From CAIMUS01 sp046347625 (GTDB taxonomy: Bacteria > Pseudomonadota > Gammaproteobacteria > Competibacterales > Competibacteraceae), in the NCBI GenBank assembly GCA_046347625.1, contig JAXMFU010000001.1:434001-498000 (forward strand): DNA of 64,000 bases, written 5' to 3'. Positions 8,703 to 16,628 of this stretch are shown here, piece by piece; positions within the stretch are counted from its first letter, which is position 1; each line of letters begins with the position of its first letter. The notes under the pieces are model-generated. The model had not been told where the DNA came from. It ran no database searches and saw nothing but the letters and a program-made list of their open reading frames with translations. Both the position numbers and the translations under genes were made by a program.

Positions 8703-8760
8703 CGATCGAACCACCCCGGCGCTCCGCGCCACCCCTCCTTATCCAAGGAGGGGAATCCAT
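8703..8760. repeat. Dispersed 58-bp repeat (copy 1)
   Basis: The stretch from GATCGAACCACCCC to GGGGAATCCAT is almost the exact reverse complement of 45377-45433, with about three mismatches. It contains its own palindrome CCCCTCC-TTATCC-AAGGAGGGG. The remainder of the 8546-8862 gap holds only this and the family A element. Confidence 0.75.
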
Positions 8761-8862
8761 ACCTACCCAGACCCGGACTTCCGGTATCGCCTTTGCTAGA
8801 AATCATTTAAAACGAGCGGCCCATTTGTTTTGCTGATTGGAGTGTTTTCAATCGGCTGATTA

Positions 8863-9612
8863 CTATTTCCCCGCCAATTCCTCGGCCACCTTGCGAATCC
8901 CCTCGGCGACATTGGCAAACGCCGCGTCCTGATTTGACCAATCGGTCACCGGTTTGGCATCCTTGGGTAAAACTTGCAGATGGCTGAAAGGCGCGCCTTT
9001 CCAATCCACCGGCCGCAGCATAATCGGAATGACTCTTGCTGTGCCGGCATTATGGCGTTCCAAGGCCCGCTTCATTTCTATATCCCAGCAATAATCCGAC
9101 GCCAGAAAATAGGCGCTGATCAATAGAAGAATAATCTGCGAGGATTCCAGGTAATGGTCGATTTGTCCCGCCCATTCGGTGCCGGCACCGATACGGCGAT
9201 CGTGCCAGTCATTGATGACACCCAGGCGTTTGAGCAGCTTGAGATGAAATTCCAGCTGTTCCCGTAATTCTTCGTCTTTGTGAGAATAGGAATAGAAGAC
9301 CTCGATCGGACCGGCAATTTTGGGAGTGGGTTTCGGCTCCGTAACGACGGGTGGCTGTTGCGGTTGCTCCCGTGAAGGGGGTGGCGCGACCGTAGTGCCG
9401 GCCAATTGCGCCTCCAATTGGCTCAGATCGGCTTCGATTTTCTGGCGCTCCCTCTCGTTCTCCTCGATGATAGCGTCCATACGCATCTTTTCTTCCGGGC
9501 GCGTTTCGCTATCCCGCTGCTGGACCAGTGCATTGAGTTTTTGCGATAACCGATCCCAGCGGGTGTTCAGTTCGTCGATGCGGGCTTGCAAACGTTGTCG
9601 GCTGCCGTTCAT
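8863..9612 (-). CDS. Coiled-coil TIR-domain protein
   Basis: Residues 1-72 are a charged coiled coil and 73-100 a Pro-rich linker. Residues 103-249 are a TIR domain: EVFYSYSHKDEELREQL (box 1), ASDYCWDIEMKRAL with putative catalytic E179, and a C-terminal WKGAPFSHLQVLP segment. Bacterial TIR domains are commonly NAD-consuming effectors in defence, or protein-interaction modules. E179 sits where the NADase Glu is found, so activity is plausible but unproven. No membrane segment or signal peptide. No obvious defence partner is adjacent; the next gene to the left is prc and to the right a Uma2 nuclease, with palindromic repeats on both sides. Confidence 0.8.
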   Translation of the reverse strand: MNGSRQRLQARIDELNTRWDRLSQKLNALVQQRDSETRPEEKMRMDAIIEENERERQKIEADLSQLEAQLAGTTVAPPPSREQPQQPPVVTEPKPTPKIAGPIEVFYSYSHKDEELREQLEFHLKLLKRLGVINDWHDRRIGAGTEWAGQIDHYLESSQIILLLISAYFLASDYCWDIEMKRALERHNAGTARVIPIMLRPVDWKGAPFSHLQVLPKDAKPVTDWSNQDAAFANVAEGIRKVAEELAGK

Positions 9613-9679
9613 GAGTTATTCTCCTTCAGTCGAGCGATGGCTTAGTCTACTCGTTAAACCGCTTTTCAGTTGGCGCCCA

Positions 9680-9898
9680 TGTCGGGTTACGACGCGCCTG
9701 CAACCACCTGCTATTTTACGACCTGGTAGGGAGCGCGTCTAACTGTTCATGCTTTTCAGCAAGAAGCACCCCCAGGGATGAAACTCGACTCCCTGTCGGG
9801 TTACGGCGCGCCCGTCACATCTCTGCCAACTCCAGGCGAGGCAGGAAGCGCGCCTAACCCGACCTACGGGGAGACTTTCACGGTAACCCGACCTACAG
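9680..9898. repeat. Cluster of family A palindromes
   Basis: A degenerate copy (9680-9742, GTCGGGTTACGACGCG...GAGCGCGTCTAACT) is followed by a complete inverted copy (9794-9867, TGTCGGGTTACGGCGCGC...GCGCGCCTAACCCGACCTAC). A lone half-arm, GGTAACCCGACCTAC, ends at about 9896. Together they fill the gap between the TIR gene and the Uma2 gene. Confidence 0.75.
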
Positions 9899-9903
9899 CG
9901 ATT

Positions 9904-10467
9904 TCATTGCTCGAAAAGCTCGGCAATCCGCACACTGACCTCGGGGACTAACGACGGCGAGATCGTCTCGTCGGCACCGGGCAACAGGATCTGGCGGTAT
10001 CCCTCCTTACCGGGTTGCAGATAGATTTCCAAACGTCCCTTCGGCAAGTCGAGCAGCCAGACCTCGGGAATATGATGACGGCCATAAAGCGGAATTTTGA
10101 TTTCCCGATCGTATTGCACCGTAGTATCCGCCACCTCGATCAGCAATAGCACGTCCTTGGGAACCGGGTGCGCCTTGAAATAGCGACGGTTATGGACAAT
10201 CGCAATATCGGGTTCGGGTTCACTGCGTTTGCCCAGGCGGACCGGATTTTGAATCCGCACCAGTCGCTCTTCATTCACCTGCTTTACCAACAGGCGGTTC
10301 AGATAATCGACCAGGGTTGCATGTCTGCTGCCGATCGGCGCCATATCGATCAATTCCCCCTCGATCAATTCCACCCGGTCGAGCGCGGTCAAAATGCCGG
10401 CCTCGGCCATTTTGTGATAATGTTCCACTGTCAATTTGTGTCTTGGCAACGGAATTGCCGCTTGCAT
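9904..10467 (-). CDS. Uma2-family (DUF820) putative endonuclease
   Basis: A 187-residue protein of the Uma2 family, which adopts a PD-(D/E)XK nuclease-like fold. Visible motifs: LDRVELIEGELIDMAPIGSRH near the N-terminus, RLGKRSEPEPDIAIV (the metal-binding D of the fold) and DVLLLIEVADTTVQYDREIKIPLYGRHHIPEVWLLD, with the E-x-(A/S) catalytic segment. The start at 10467 is preferred over 10530 because GAGGGGAG lies just upstream. Uma2 genes occur in many copies in some bacteria and their biological role is not established. A second, diverged member is at 13378. It follows the EF-G gene on the same strand. Confidence 0.8.
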   Translation of the reverse strand: MQAAIPLPRHKLTVEHYHKMAEAGILTALDRVELIEGELIDMAPIGSRHATLVDYLNRLLVKQVNEERLVRIQNPVRLGKRSEPEPDIAIVHNRRYFKAHPVPKDVLLLIEVADTTVQYDREIKIPLYGRHHIPEVWLLDLPKGRLEIYLQPGKEGYRQILLPGADETISPSLVPEVSVRIAELFEQ

Positions 10468-10480
10468 TTTTTCTCCCCTC

Positions 10481-12535
10481 TCAAGCCACATCGAAGCGCT
10501 CGAAGCGCATGGTGAATTGCCCCCGCCCATGCGTCAGGCTGCGCAGGACGGTGATATAGCCCAGTAATTTATCCAGGGCGCAATCGCAGGCGATCGCGGT
10601 AATTCCTCCCAGCGTGGTGGTCGCATGGATCACCGCATGGCGGGACTGTAAATCACCGAGCACTGCACCGACATCTTCTTCCGGCACGACGACTTCGGTG
10701 AACATGATAGGCCGCAGGACCACACCACCGGCTTGGGTCAGCGCCCGTCGTACCGCCTCGGCCACCGCCACCCGTAGGGCCTGGGCATTGGACGCCGCGC
10801 CGAACAGCTCCACTTCGTCCACCCGGACTTCCAGGTCCTGCAAGGGGGCACCTTCCACCGGGCCACCGACCGCACCATCGGCGCCGCCGGCGGCGACGGC
10901 CTCCGCCTGAACCGGGTTAAGACCGGCGCCTTCGGGCAATACCCGCGGCTGGCTGACCACTTTTATTCCCTGACCGCGCGGCAGCGGTGCAACCGTCACC
11001 CGGGCCCGCGCTTTCAGTTCCAACGGCGCCTTGCCTTCCTGTTCGAGCACCCGCTGGAACAGCGCTTCGCCGCCGGCGCGCTGGGAGATGGTCTCGCGGA
11101 CGACGACCGAAGGCGTGCCGACCCGCACCGCCTGATTGAACTCCCGTTGCAAGCGTTCGCAGGCAATTTGCAGATGCAATTCTCCCATGCCGCGCAGGAT
11201 TCGCTGCCCGGTTTCCGGGTCCTCCTCCAGCCGAAGCGTGGGGTCTTCCTGTTGCAGCTTATCGAGTGCCTCCAGCAAGCGTTCCTCGTCCTCGCTGGAT
11301 GTCGGCTCGATCGCCAGCCCTAATACCGGTTCGCGCGCTTCGATCCGCTCCAGCAGCAGCGGATGATCCGGGTCGCATAAAGTATCTCCGGTCGTGGCGT
11401 AACGCAGTCCCGCCACCAGCACGATCTCACCGGCGAACGCCTGTTCGATACGGGCCTTATGATTGGCATCGACATCGAACAAACGCGCCGCCCGCTCCTT
11501 TTCCACCTGTCCTTCCCCGCGGGGAATGGCGACCATATCGCCGGCCTTGAGACTGCCCCGATACAGCCGGACGAAGACATGGCGGCGACCTTCCCACAGT
11601 TGGATCTTGAAAGCCAGGGCCACCAGCGGCCCTTTGGGTTCCATGGCCACGCTTTCCTCGGTGCCGTCCAGACGCTGGGCAACGGCGGGTGGGCGCTCGG
11701 TCGGCGCGGGTAACAGCTTGACCATCGCATCCATGAGCGGCTGTACCCCCTGGTTACGCAGCGCGCTGCCGGCAAAGCAGGGATAAGCCCGGCCCTGAAG
11801 GGTCGCCTGCCTCAATGCGGTCCAGATCGCTTCCGCCGCCGGCTCCTCTTCCGCCAGCACCTGCTCGGCCAGCGCATCGTCCATCTCGGCCACCGCCAGC
11901 AATAAACTTTCCCGGTAGACGCGCACACTTTCCCAGATCGCCTCGGGACAAGGCGCGGCTTCGACCCGCTCGCCTTTCTCACCCTGAAAGCTTAGCAAGG
12001 TCTTGTCGATCAGATGCACCACGGCGCCCTGTTCCGGCAAGGGCACGGTAACCGCCACCGGTTCGCCGGCCAGCCGCTCACGAATCGTTTTCAAGGCATA
12101 GGCAAAATCCGCCCCGGGCCGATCCATCTTGTTGATGAAAAACAACGCCGGCAGTCGAAACTTGGTCCGTTGCCGCCACACCGTTTCGGTCTGCGGTTCC
12201 ACCCCGCGCACGCCATCCAGGACGATGACACAGCCATCCAGGACGCGCATCGAGCGCTCCACCTCGATGGTGAAATCGACATGACCGGGTGTGTCGATCA
12301 ACTGAATCAAATGTTCCTGCCAGGGAACCTTGGTCACCGCCGACATAATGGTAATGCCGTGAACCTGTTCCTCGGCCAGGTAATCCATATGGGCGGCGCC
12401 TTCGTGGACCTCGCCGATCTTATGGGAGACACCGGCATAGTAGAGAATCCGTTCGGTCAAGGTGGTCTTGCCGGCGTCGACATGGGCGGCGATACCAAGG
12501 TTGCGCACGCGCGCAAGAGCGGGAGGTTTTGCCAT
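10481..12535 (-). CDS. fusA: Second-type elongation factor G
   Basis: A 684-residue translational GTPase with the EF-G domain order. G1 is AHVDAGKTTLTERIL, G3 DTPGHVDF and G4 NKMDRPGADF; domain II, III, IV and V signatures follow, ending with LTHGRGQFTMRFERFD. The switch I motif reads EEQVHGITI instead of the normal RGITI. Domain IV carries a Gly/Ala-rich stretch (AAGGADGAVGGP). No ribosomal protein genes are adjacent, so it is not the str-operon copy and is probably a paralogue (EF-G2-like). Whether it works in elongation, recycling or stress is unknown. The gene continues closely into the Uma2 gene (13 bases apart). Confidence 0.88.
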   Translation of the reverse strand: MAKPPALARVRNLGIAAHVDAGKTTLTERILYYAGVSHKIGEVHEGAAHMDYLAEEQVHGITIMSAVTKVPWQEHLIQLIDTPGHVDFTIEVERSMRVLDGCVIVLDGVRGVEPQTETVWRQRTKFRLPALFFINKMDRPGADFAYALKTIRERLAGEPVAVTVPLPEQGAVVHLIDKTLLSFQGEKGERVEAAPCPEAIWESVRVYRESLLLAVAEMDDALAEQVLAEEEPAAEAIWTALRQATLQGRAYPCFAGSALRNQGVQPLMDAMVKLLPAPTERPPAVAQRLDGTEESVAMEPKGPLVALAFKIQLWEGRRHVFVRLYRGSLKAGDMVAIPRGEGQVEKERAARLFDVDANHKARIEQAFAGEIVLVAGLRYATTGDTLCDPDHPLLLERIEAREPVLGLAIEPTSSEDEERLLEALDKLQQEDPTLRLEEDPETGQRILRGMGELHLQIACERLQREFNQAVRVGTPSVVVRETISQRAGGEALFQRVLEQEGKAPLELKARARVTVAPLPRGQGIKVVSQPRVLPEGAGLNPVQAEAVAAGGADGAVGGPVEGAPLQDLEVRVDEVELFGAASNAQALRVAVAEAVRRALTQAGGVVLRPIMFTEVVVPEEDVGAVLGDLQSRHAVIHATTTLGGITAIACDCALDKLLGYITVLRSLTHGRGQFTMRFERFDVA

Positions 12536-12642
12536 GAGGTTCTCGCTAGCTGGCTGGCGTTCAGGGTGAGATTGATGTAAGTGGGGGTGGTTCCCTCCTT
12601 ACTCGGAGGAAAAGGACTTGCCGTGAACCGGCGCCGGCTCGC

Positions 12643-13326
12643 TTAAAAATCTCTCAGGAAGGAGCGAATAAAACCCGACACCGCCTCTTTACCCCGGAAG
12701 ATACCGTAATGACCCTCGCACAGGATATCCGCGTCCAGATCCAGTAACCGTTCCAGGGATTCCAGGTAATCCGTCCGATTGGACAGCAGAGCGGGCTCCA
12801 GGGGACCGTGCACATCCTGGGCGAACACCACCTTTTGCTCCTCGGACCACAGCCAGTACACCAGCGAACCCGGCGAGTGCCCCGGCATATGCAGCGCGGT
12901 GATCATCCGGTCGCCCAGTTCGATGGCCGTGGTCGAACGGGTCAATTTTCTGTCCACCGGACAGGGTTGCAGGCGGGCGTCATACCAAACGGCGGCCGTG
13001 ACCTCATCGTCGCCCTGTTCGATAAAACCGGCATCCAGCTCGTGGGCGACGACCAGGCAATGCAGCCGTTCCCGTAATGCCCTGGCGCCGCCGGTATGAT
13101 CGTAGTGGCAATGCGTCAAAAGCAGATATTCGATCTGTTCCAGCGGCACGCCAAGAGAAAGAATGTTAGCGCAGAGTTTGTCCTGCGCCTTGCCACAGCC
13201 GGCATCGACCAGAGCGGCATGGCCGTCACAATGAATCAGATAGATCGAGGCATCGTTGGGGGCGGTCAGGCCGTAGCCTCCTGCCTGGTGGATTTCGCTG
13301 GTTATTTTTGAAATATGGGGCAACAC
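12643..13326 (-). CDS. MBL-fold metallo-hydrolase
   Basis: A 227-residue single-domain metallo-beta-lactamase-fold protein. The metal-binding motif HCHYDHTGG is near residue 74. Further ligands are the His in ALHMPGHSPGSLVY, the Asp in VVFAQDVHGPL and the His in CEGHYGIF near the C-terminus. This resembles small glyoxalase II-like or RNase Z-like hydrolases with two metals. The substrate is unknown. It lacks a signal peptide. It is transcribed leftwards like its neighbours EF-G and Uma2. Confidence 0.85.
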   Translation of the reverse strand: MLPHISKITSEIHQAGGYGLTAPNDASIYLIHCDGHAALVDAGCGKAQDKLCANILSLGVPLEQIEYLLLTHCHYDHTGGARALRERLHCLVVAHELDAGFIEQGDDEVTAAVWYDARLQPCPVDRKLTRSTTAIELGDRMITALHMPGHSPGSLVYWLWSEEQKVVFAQDVHGPLEPALLSNRTDYLESLERLLDLDADILCEGHYGIFRGKEAVSGFIRSFLRDF

Positions 13327-13377
13327 CTTGGTGCTCCTGAATAAGGGTGGGCGCGAAAAGATGAATTATAGCGCCAT

Positions 13378-13947
13378 TCAAACCCACAGGTCGGAGAGCG
13401 GGAAAGTCACCGCGGCAAAGGGTGGAAAGCAGACCGGTTCATCTTCCCGGACGGCGCCGAGCAACAGCCATTTGCCTTCATGCAGTTCGAAGGCTTCCAG
13501 GGTGTGCGCCAATGGGTCGACCAGCCAGGCGTAGGCAACGCCATAACGGGCGTAAAGCGGTAGTTTCAGTACCCGATCCTTTTGCTGGGTGGAAGGCGAG
13601 AGGATTTCGCAGATCCAATCGGGAACGACCTCGAAGCGATGATCGCGGGGAATGGATGGCATACGCTCGCGCCGCCAGCCGGCCAGATCGGGTACCACGA
13701 CTTCGGTATCACGGATAAAGTGAATTTCGGGTTCCGGCAGAATCCACCAGCCACCGGGTCCGCCCCGCCCGAAGTGAAAGGGAGGACCGATATTGACGGT
13801 TATAGCCGCTTCCGCTACTGCATGGGGTCCGGCAGGTCGGGGTTGTGTATAGAGTTGACCGCCGATGACTTCCCCGACCTGATTTTCCGGCAGGGCGAGC
13901 AGTTGCTCATAGGGAATCGGCAGCGGAATGGCTTGAGCTTGAGTCAT
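13378..13947 (-). CDS. Uma2-family (DUF820) putative endonuclease
   Basis: A 189-residue Uma2 protein, related in fold to the one at 9904 but clearly diverged. Motifs: LPENQVGEVIGGQLYTQPRP at the N-terminus, GWWILPEPEIHF, VVVPDLAGWRRERMP, and FEVVPDWICEILSPSTQQKDRVLKLPLYARYGVAYAWLVDP. The last contains the family E-x-L/V-S catalytic strand and the RxxKxxxYxxxGVxxxWxVDP block. Predicted PD-(D/E)XK nuclease fold; role unknown. A repeat-rich gap of about 650 bases separates its 5' end from the next gene. Confidence 0.82.
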   Translation of the reverse strand: MTQAQAIPLPIPYEQLLALPENQVGEVIGGQLYTQPRPAGPHAVAEAAITVNIGPPFHFGRGGPGGWWILPEPEIHFIRDTEVVVPDLAGWRRERMPSIPRDHRFEVVPDWICEILSPSTQQKDRVLKLPLYARYGVAYAWLVDPLAHTLEAFELHEGKWLLLGAVREDEPVCFPPFAAVTFPLSDLWV

Positions 13948-14067
13948 CGTGTCATCACTCGGTCCTATACTGGAATCGAGACCAGCATAAAGCCATAAAC
14001 GGTTTCCGCCAATCCATCAAGCGCTATCAATCCGGCCCCGGCGCTTCAACGGCCGGCCTTGTGGCCT

Positions 14068-14207
14068 TGTAGGTTGCCGTGAAAATCCTCCCGTAGGTCG
14101 GGTTAGCTCGTAGGTTGCCGTGAAAATCCTCCCGTAGGTCGAGTTAGACGCGCCCACCACCCAGGTAGCCCCTCGCCGCGAGATAACGGGCGCGTCGTAA
14201 CCCGACA
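14068..14207. repeat. Duplicated spacer plus family A palindrome
   Basis: A block of about 40 bases, GTAGGTTGCCGTGAAAATCC followed by TCCCGTAGGTCGGGTTAG, is present twice in tandem (14069-14106 and 14110-14147). The second copy runs into a complete family A palindrome ending GTCGTAACCCGACA at 14207. The phrase GTAGGTTGCCGTGAAAATC also flanks copies elsewhere (for example 30200-30228 and 62195-62219, inverted). Confidence 0.75.
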
Positions 14208-14248
14208 GAGAGCCGAGTTTCATCGCCGGGGGTGCATTTTCCTAGAAA

Positions 14249-14334
14249 GCATGACCGTTGGGGTGAGGAACGAACCCCAACAGTTCATCTCAGCGGAAGA
14301 CGTTGGGGTTCCTTTCGTCACCCCAACGGTCATG
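14249..14334. repeat. Large perfect-armed hairpin
   Basis: CATGACCGTTGGGGTGAGGAAC...CCCCAAC at the left pairs with GTTGGGG...GTCACCCCAACGGTCATG at the right, giving arms of about 30 bases with few mismatches around a short centre. The right half of this element is also found at 30050-30070, next to another family B copy. Confidence 0.7.
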
Positions 14335-14370
14335 TGATGTGGCCTTGACACCCCCAGGGATGAAAATTCC

Positions 14371-14460
14371 GTAGGCCGGAATAAGGCCGCAACGCGGCGT
14401 TTCCGGCAAGGCGCCGGGTGCCGGAAACGCGCCGCTATCGCTACGCTTATTCCGGCCTAC
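14371..14460. repeat. GTAGGCCGGAATAAG palindrome (family B)
   Basis: Arms GTAGGCCGGAATAAG and CTTATTCCGGCCTAC enclose an inner palindrome with TTTCCGGC/GCCGGAAAC. Other copies: 25047-25136, 30106-30197 and a one-armed remnant at 57123. Homology between this copy and the 30106 copy extends about 50 bases to the left (from CCAACGGTCATG) and 30 to the right (to ATTTTCACGGCAACCTACA), so a composite unit of about 170 bases has moved. Confidence 0.8.
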
Positions 14461-14606
14461 TCCTAGCTATCGTGATTTTCACGGCAACCTACAGAGCTAC
14501 AGAGCTGGCGACAGCAAGATGTGATTTCTTGAGTCAGTCGTAAAACAGCAGTCGATTTTTTACCAGTTCTAGCTTATCCTAAAAGACCTGTTAGAGGACG
14601 GATACC

Positions 14607-14818
14607 ATGCTCCAGGCTATTGAATTGGAAACCGTCATTGCTCCCGATGGCAAGTTACCCGAAGTGTTTCGGGAAGCATTCGGTCGTAAGGCACGGGTAA
14701 TCGTCTTGTTGTCGGAAGATCTCGTTGCGCAGCCGCAGAAAAAAGGGCATCAGAACAACTGATGGAATTGGCCGGTAAAATTGATGCTGTCAAGGGTATT
14801 GAAGACCCATATCGATAA
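14607..14818 (+). pseudogene. Frameshifted small antitoxin-like gene
   Basis: The start MLQAIELETVIAPDGKLPEV is followed by FREAFGRKARVIVLLSEDL, typical of short antitoxin or toxin-neighbour proteins. In this frame translation stops at 14762 after 51 residues. In the next frame the sequence continues sensibly as EKRASEQLMELAGKIDAVKG then IEDPYR, ending at 14818. The switch falls at a run of six A (cagaaaaaaggg, about 14738-14745). Either a real frameshift inactivated the gene or the run was miscounted. No toxin partner of its own is recognisable downstream; a HicA-like gene starts 28 bases later. Confidence 0.5.
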
Positions 14819-14845
14819 CATGATGACATTGCCGAGGCGATTGGC

Positions 14846-15091
14846 GTGACGCGGCGCGAGAAAATGATCGAAGCGATCCGTAATAATCCCAAATCTGTTC
14901 GTTTCGAGGATGCGTGTAATATGGCAAGGCCGCTTGGTTTTATTCATACTGGTGGCAAAGGTTCGCATCAGGTTTTCAAGAAACCGGGGGAACCCGAGCA
15001 ATTGAACTTTCAAAATAGAAATGGCTGTATCCCGCCCTATCAGGCACGGCAATTACTTGCGATGATGCGGAAATATGAGGTTGAGAAATGA
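14846..15091 (+). CDS. hicA: HicA-like toxin
   Basis: An 81-residue protein with the HicA mRNA interferase dsRBD-like fold pattern: REKMIEAIRNNPKSVRFEDAC, then GFIHTGGKGSHQVFKKPG with the catalytic His, and a final CIPPYQARQLLAMMRKYEVE. HicA toxins cleave mRNA during stress and are neutralised by HicB. The GTG at 14846 opens the frame; the ATG at 14864 is an alternative start. The stop overlaps the start of the next gene (ATGA), the usual hicA-hicB coupling. Confidence 0.8.
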   Translation: MTRREKMIEAIRNNPKSVRFEDACNMARPLGFIHTGGKGSHQVFKKPGEPEQLNFQNRNGCIPPYQARQLLAMMRKYEVEK

Positions 15092-15300
15092 ACCGGTATC
15101 CTATTAACATTTTCTGGAGTGAGGAAGACGAGGGTTATATTGCTGTGGTACCCGATTTACCGGGGTGCAGCGCGTGGGGAGCAACGGAGGAGGATGCGTT
15201 GCGCGAAGCGCATGATGCTATCGAGGCCTGGCTACAAGCATGCAGAGCGGCAGGGGAGGCAATCCCAGAGCCCAAGCTTCCCAAGGTAAAAGCCGCATAA
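15088..15300 (+). CDS. hicB: HicB-like antitoxin
   Basis: A 70-residue protein with the HicB RNase H-like fold: FWSEEDEGYIAVVPDLPGCSAWGATEEDALREAHDAIEAWL, then a basic tail EPKLPKVKAA. The DLPGCSAWG block is the classic HicB signature. It is the short form, without a separate C-terminal helix-turn-helix or RHH domain. It overlaps hicA by four bases and is presumed to bind the toxin. Confidence 0.85.
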   Translation: MNRYPINIFWSEEDEGYIAVVPDLPGCSAWGATEEDALREAHDAIEAWLQACRAAGEAIPEPKLPKVKAA

Positions 15301-15407
15301 AGTGCCGATATAGTGGGTGAAGGCAGCATTTGTAGGATGCGCCCGGCGCACCATCGAGCGCCGGAACCTCTGGAGACGCGGTATGACTACTTATGCTGGC
15401 GCCGGTA

Positions 15408-16247
15408 TTACCGTGCCAGCGCCTGATGCAGCACGGCTTCGAGCAAGCGGCGGCGTAATAGTTCGCGTTCTTTCAGGGCCGCCTCCAACTGATCGCACAG
15501 GGCCATCATTTCATCGACCTTGGCGACGATGCGGTGTTGTTCGGCGAGGGGGGGGAGGGGAAATGGTGAACGCGCAAAGTACTCAGCCGGAACACGCTTT
15601 TGCCCTGCCGTACCGGTCATTTTCGGAATTCCGGTATTGATGAAATATGGACACTTCAAGAAGATGAGCAAGTAATCCGCACTAACGATAATGGGACGCA
15701 CAATATGTAATTCAGTTGTACCTGCACCAATTCCACCCGTGAGCCCTCGAAATATCGTTGACTTGCCATTCTCGAAGCATGGCGTAATCTTGGCCAAACC
15801 AACGTCACCCTCGGCAAAATGAGTATAGCCAGTCTCGATCTCGCCCCATAGCCGCACCTCATGTCGATTGGGAACTCCATATTCCGCAGAAATCATTGGC
15901 ATTGGTACGAATGAGGAAGGGGCTTCATCCGATGCAAGGTTTCGTGGGCTTATGAATCCAACAGCCGCGATTTGGCTCCACTGCCAAGCCTGTGGAATCA
16001 GAAAGGGTGCTTCGACGGACTCAGTTTCTATGTATAGCTTTTCCTTCCTCGCCAGCCCCGCCTTCACCAACCGCACCTTCTCCCCCCGAATCCGCTTCAA
16101 CAACTCCCCCGCCGGCTCATCATGAGGATCCTGCTCCACCAGCTTACCCCGCACCGCCAGATCGAGAATAAACCGCCGCAACCGGGCAATAGCATCGGGC
16201 GCTTCACTGATACGGTCGAAATGACGCAAAAGCATCTCGGCATTCAT
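15408..16247 (-). CDS. hsdS: Type I restriction specificity subunit, single-TRD form
   Basis: A 279-residue HsdS-like protein. It has one N-terminal conserved helix (ARLRRFILDLAVRGKLVEQD), one target recognition domain (about 85-225) and one C-terminal conserved helix (LPPLAEQHRIVAKVDEMMALCDQLEAALKEREL). Normal HsdS has two TRDs and about 400-560 residues, so one TRD is missing. The start at 16247 overlaps the stop of the hsdM remnant (ATGA). Because hsdM and hsdR are wrecked, it cannot work with a local partner; it could only act with subunits encoded elsewhere. The frame itself is intact. Confidence 0.75.
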   Translation of the reverse strand: MNAEMLLRHFDRISEAPDAIARLRRFILDLAVRGKLVEQDPHDEPAGELLKRIRGEKVRLVKAGLARKEKLYIETESVEAPFLIPQAWQWSQIAAVGFISPRNLASDEAPSSFVPMPMISAEYGVPNRHEVRLWGEIETGYTHFAEGDVGLAKITPCFENGKSTIFRGLTGGIGAGTTELHIVRPIIVSADYLLIFLKCPYFINTGIPKMTGTAGQKRVPAEYFARSPFPLPPLAEQHRIVAKVDEMMALCDQLEAALKERELLRRRLLEAVLHQALAR

Positions 16248-16625
16248 CGCAGCAATGCCTCGGCCAGAATATTCTTCAACTGGTCGCGCAATTCGGCGGT
16301 TCGCATCTCGGCGGCTTCCAGTTGGGCCAGTAATTCCTCCGGATCGCCGTGGTCGTCGGCCACCGTATGTGGATTCTTGAAATCCAGGTTGTAATTCCGC
16401 GCCTTGATCTCGTCGATACCGACTTTCCACGCCTGTTCGGTTCCCTGCCGGTCCCTGCGCTCCGGCCCACCCCACCAATCGATGCAGCCTTGCAGGTGCT
16501 CGAAGATCTTGAGGAAAAACATCCAGCAGAGTTGGGAAAGGCGTTGGGCGTTGGGCGTCGCCATCGACGCCCACATCCTGACGCAGGATGTCCTGGATGG
16601 ATTTGACGGTCGTTCTGACTGACAT
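16244..16625 (-). pseudogene. hsdM: hsdM remnant, frameshifted and internally deleted
   Basis: Begins with the HsdM N-terminus MSVRTTVKSIQDILRQDVGV plus DGDAQR. A 7-bp tandem duplication (GCGTTGG at 16541-16547 and 16548-16554 on the + strand) then throws the frame. In the shifted frame the normal sequence resumes as LSQLCWMFFLKIFE, then jumps directly to the HsdM C-terminus (CIDWWGGPERRDR...KARNYNLDFKNPHT...RDQLKNILAEALLR). Nearly the whole methyltransferase core, including the SAM and NPPF motifs, is absent. The original gene would be near 480-500 codons. Confidence 0.8.
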
Positions 16626-16628
16626 GGA

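Noticed and set aside
16541..16554. Programmed frameshift in hsdM
   Set aside because: The gene has lost its catalytic core downstream, so regulated frameshifting makes no sense there.
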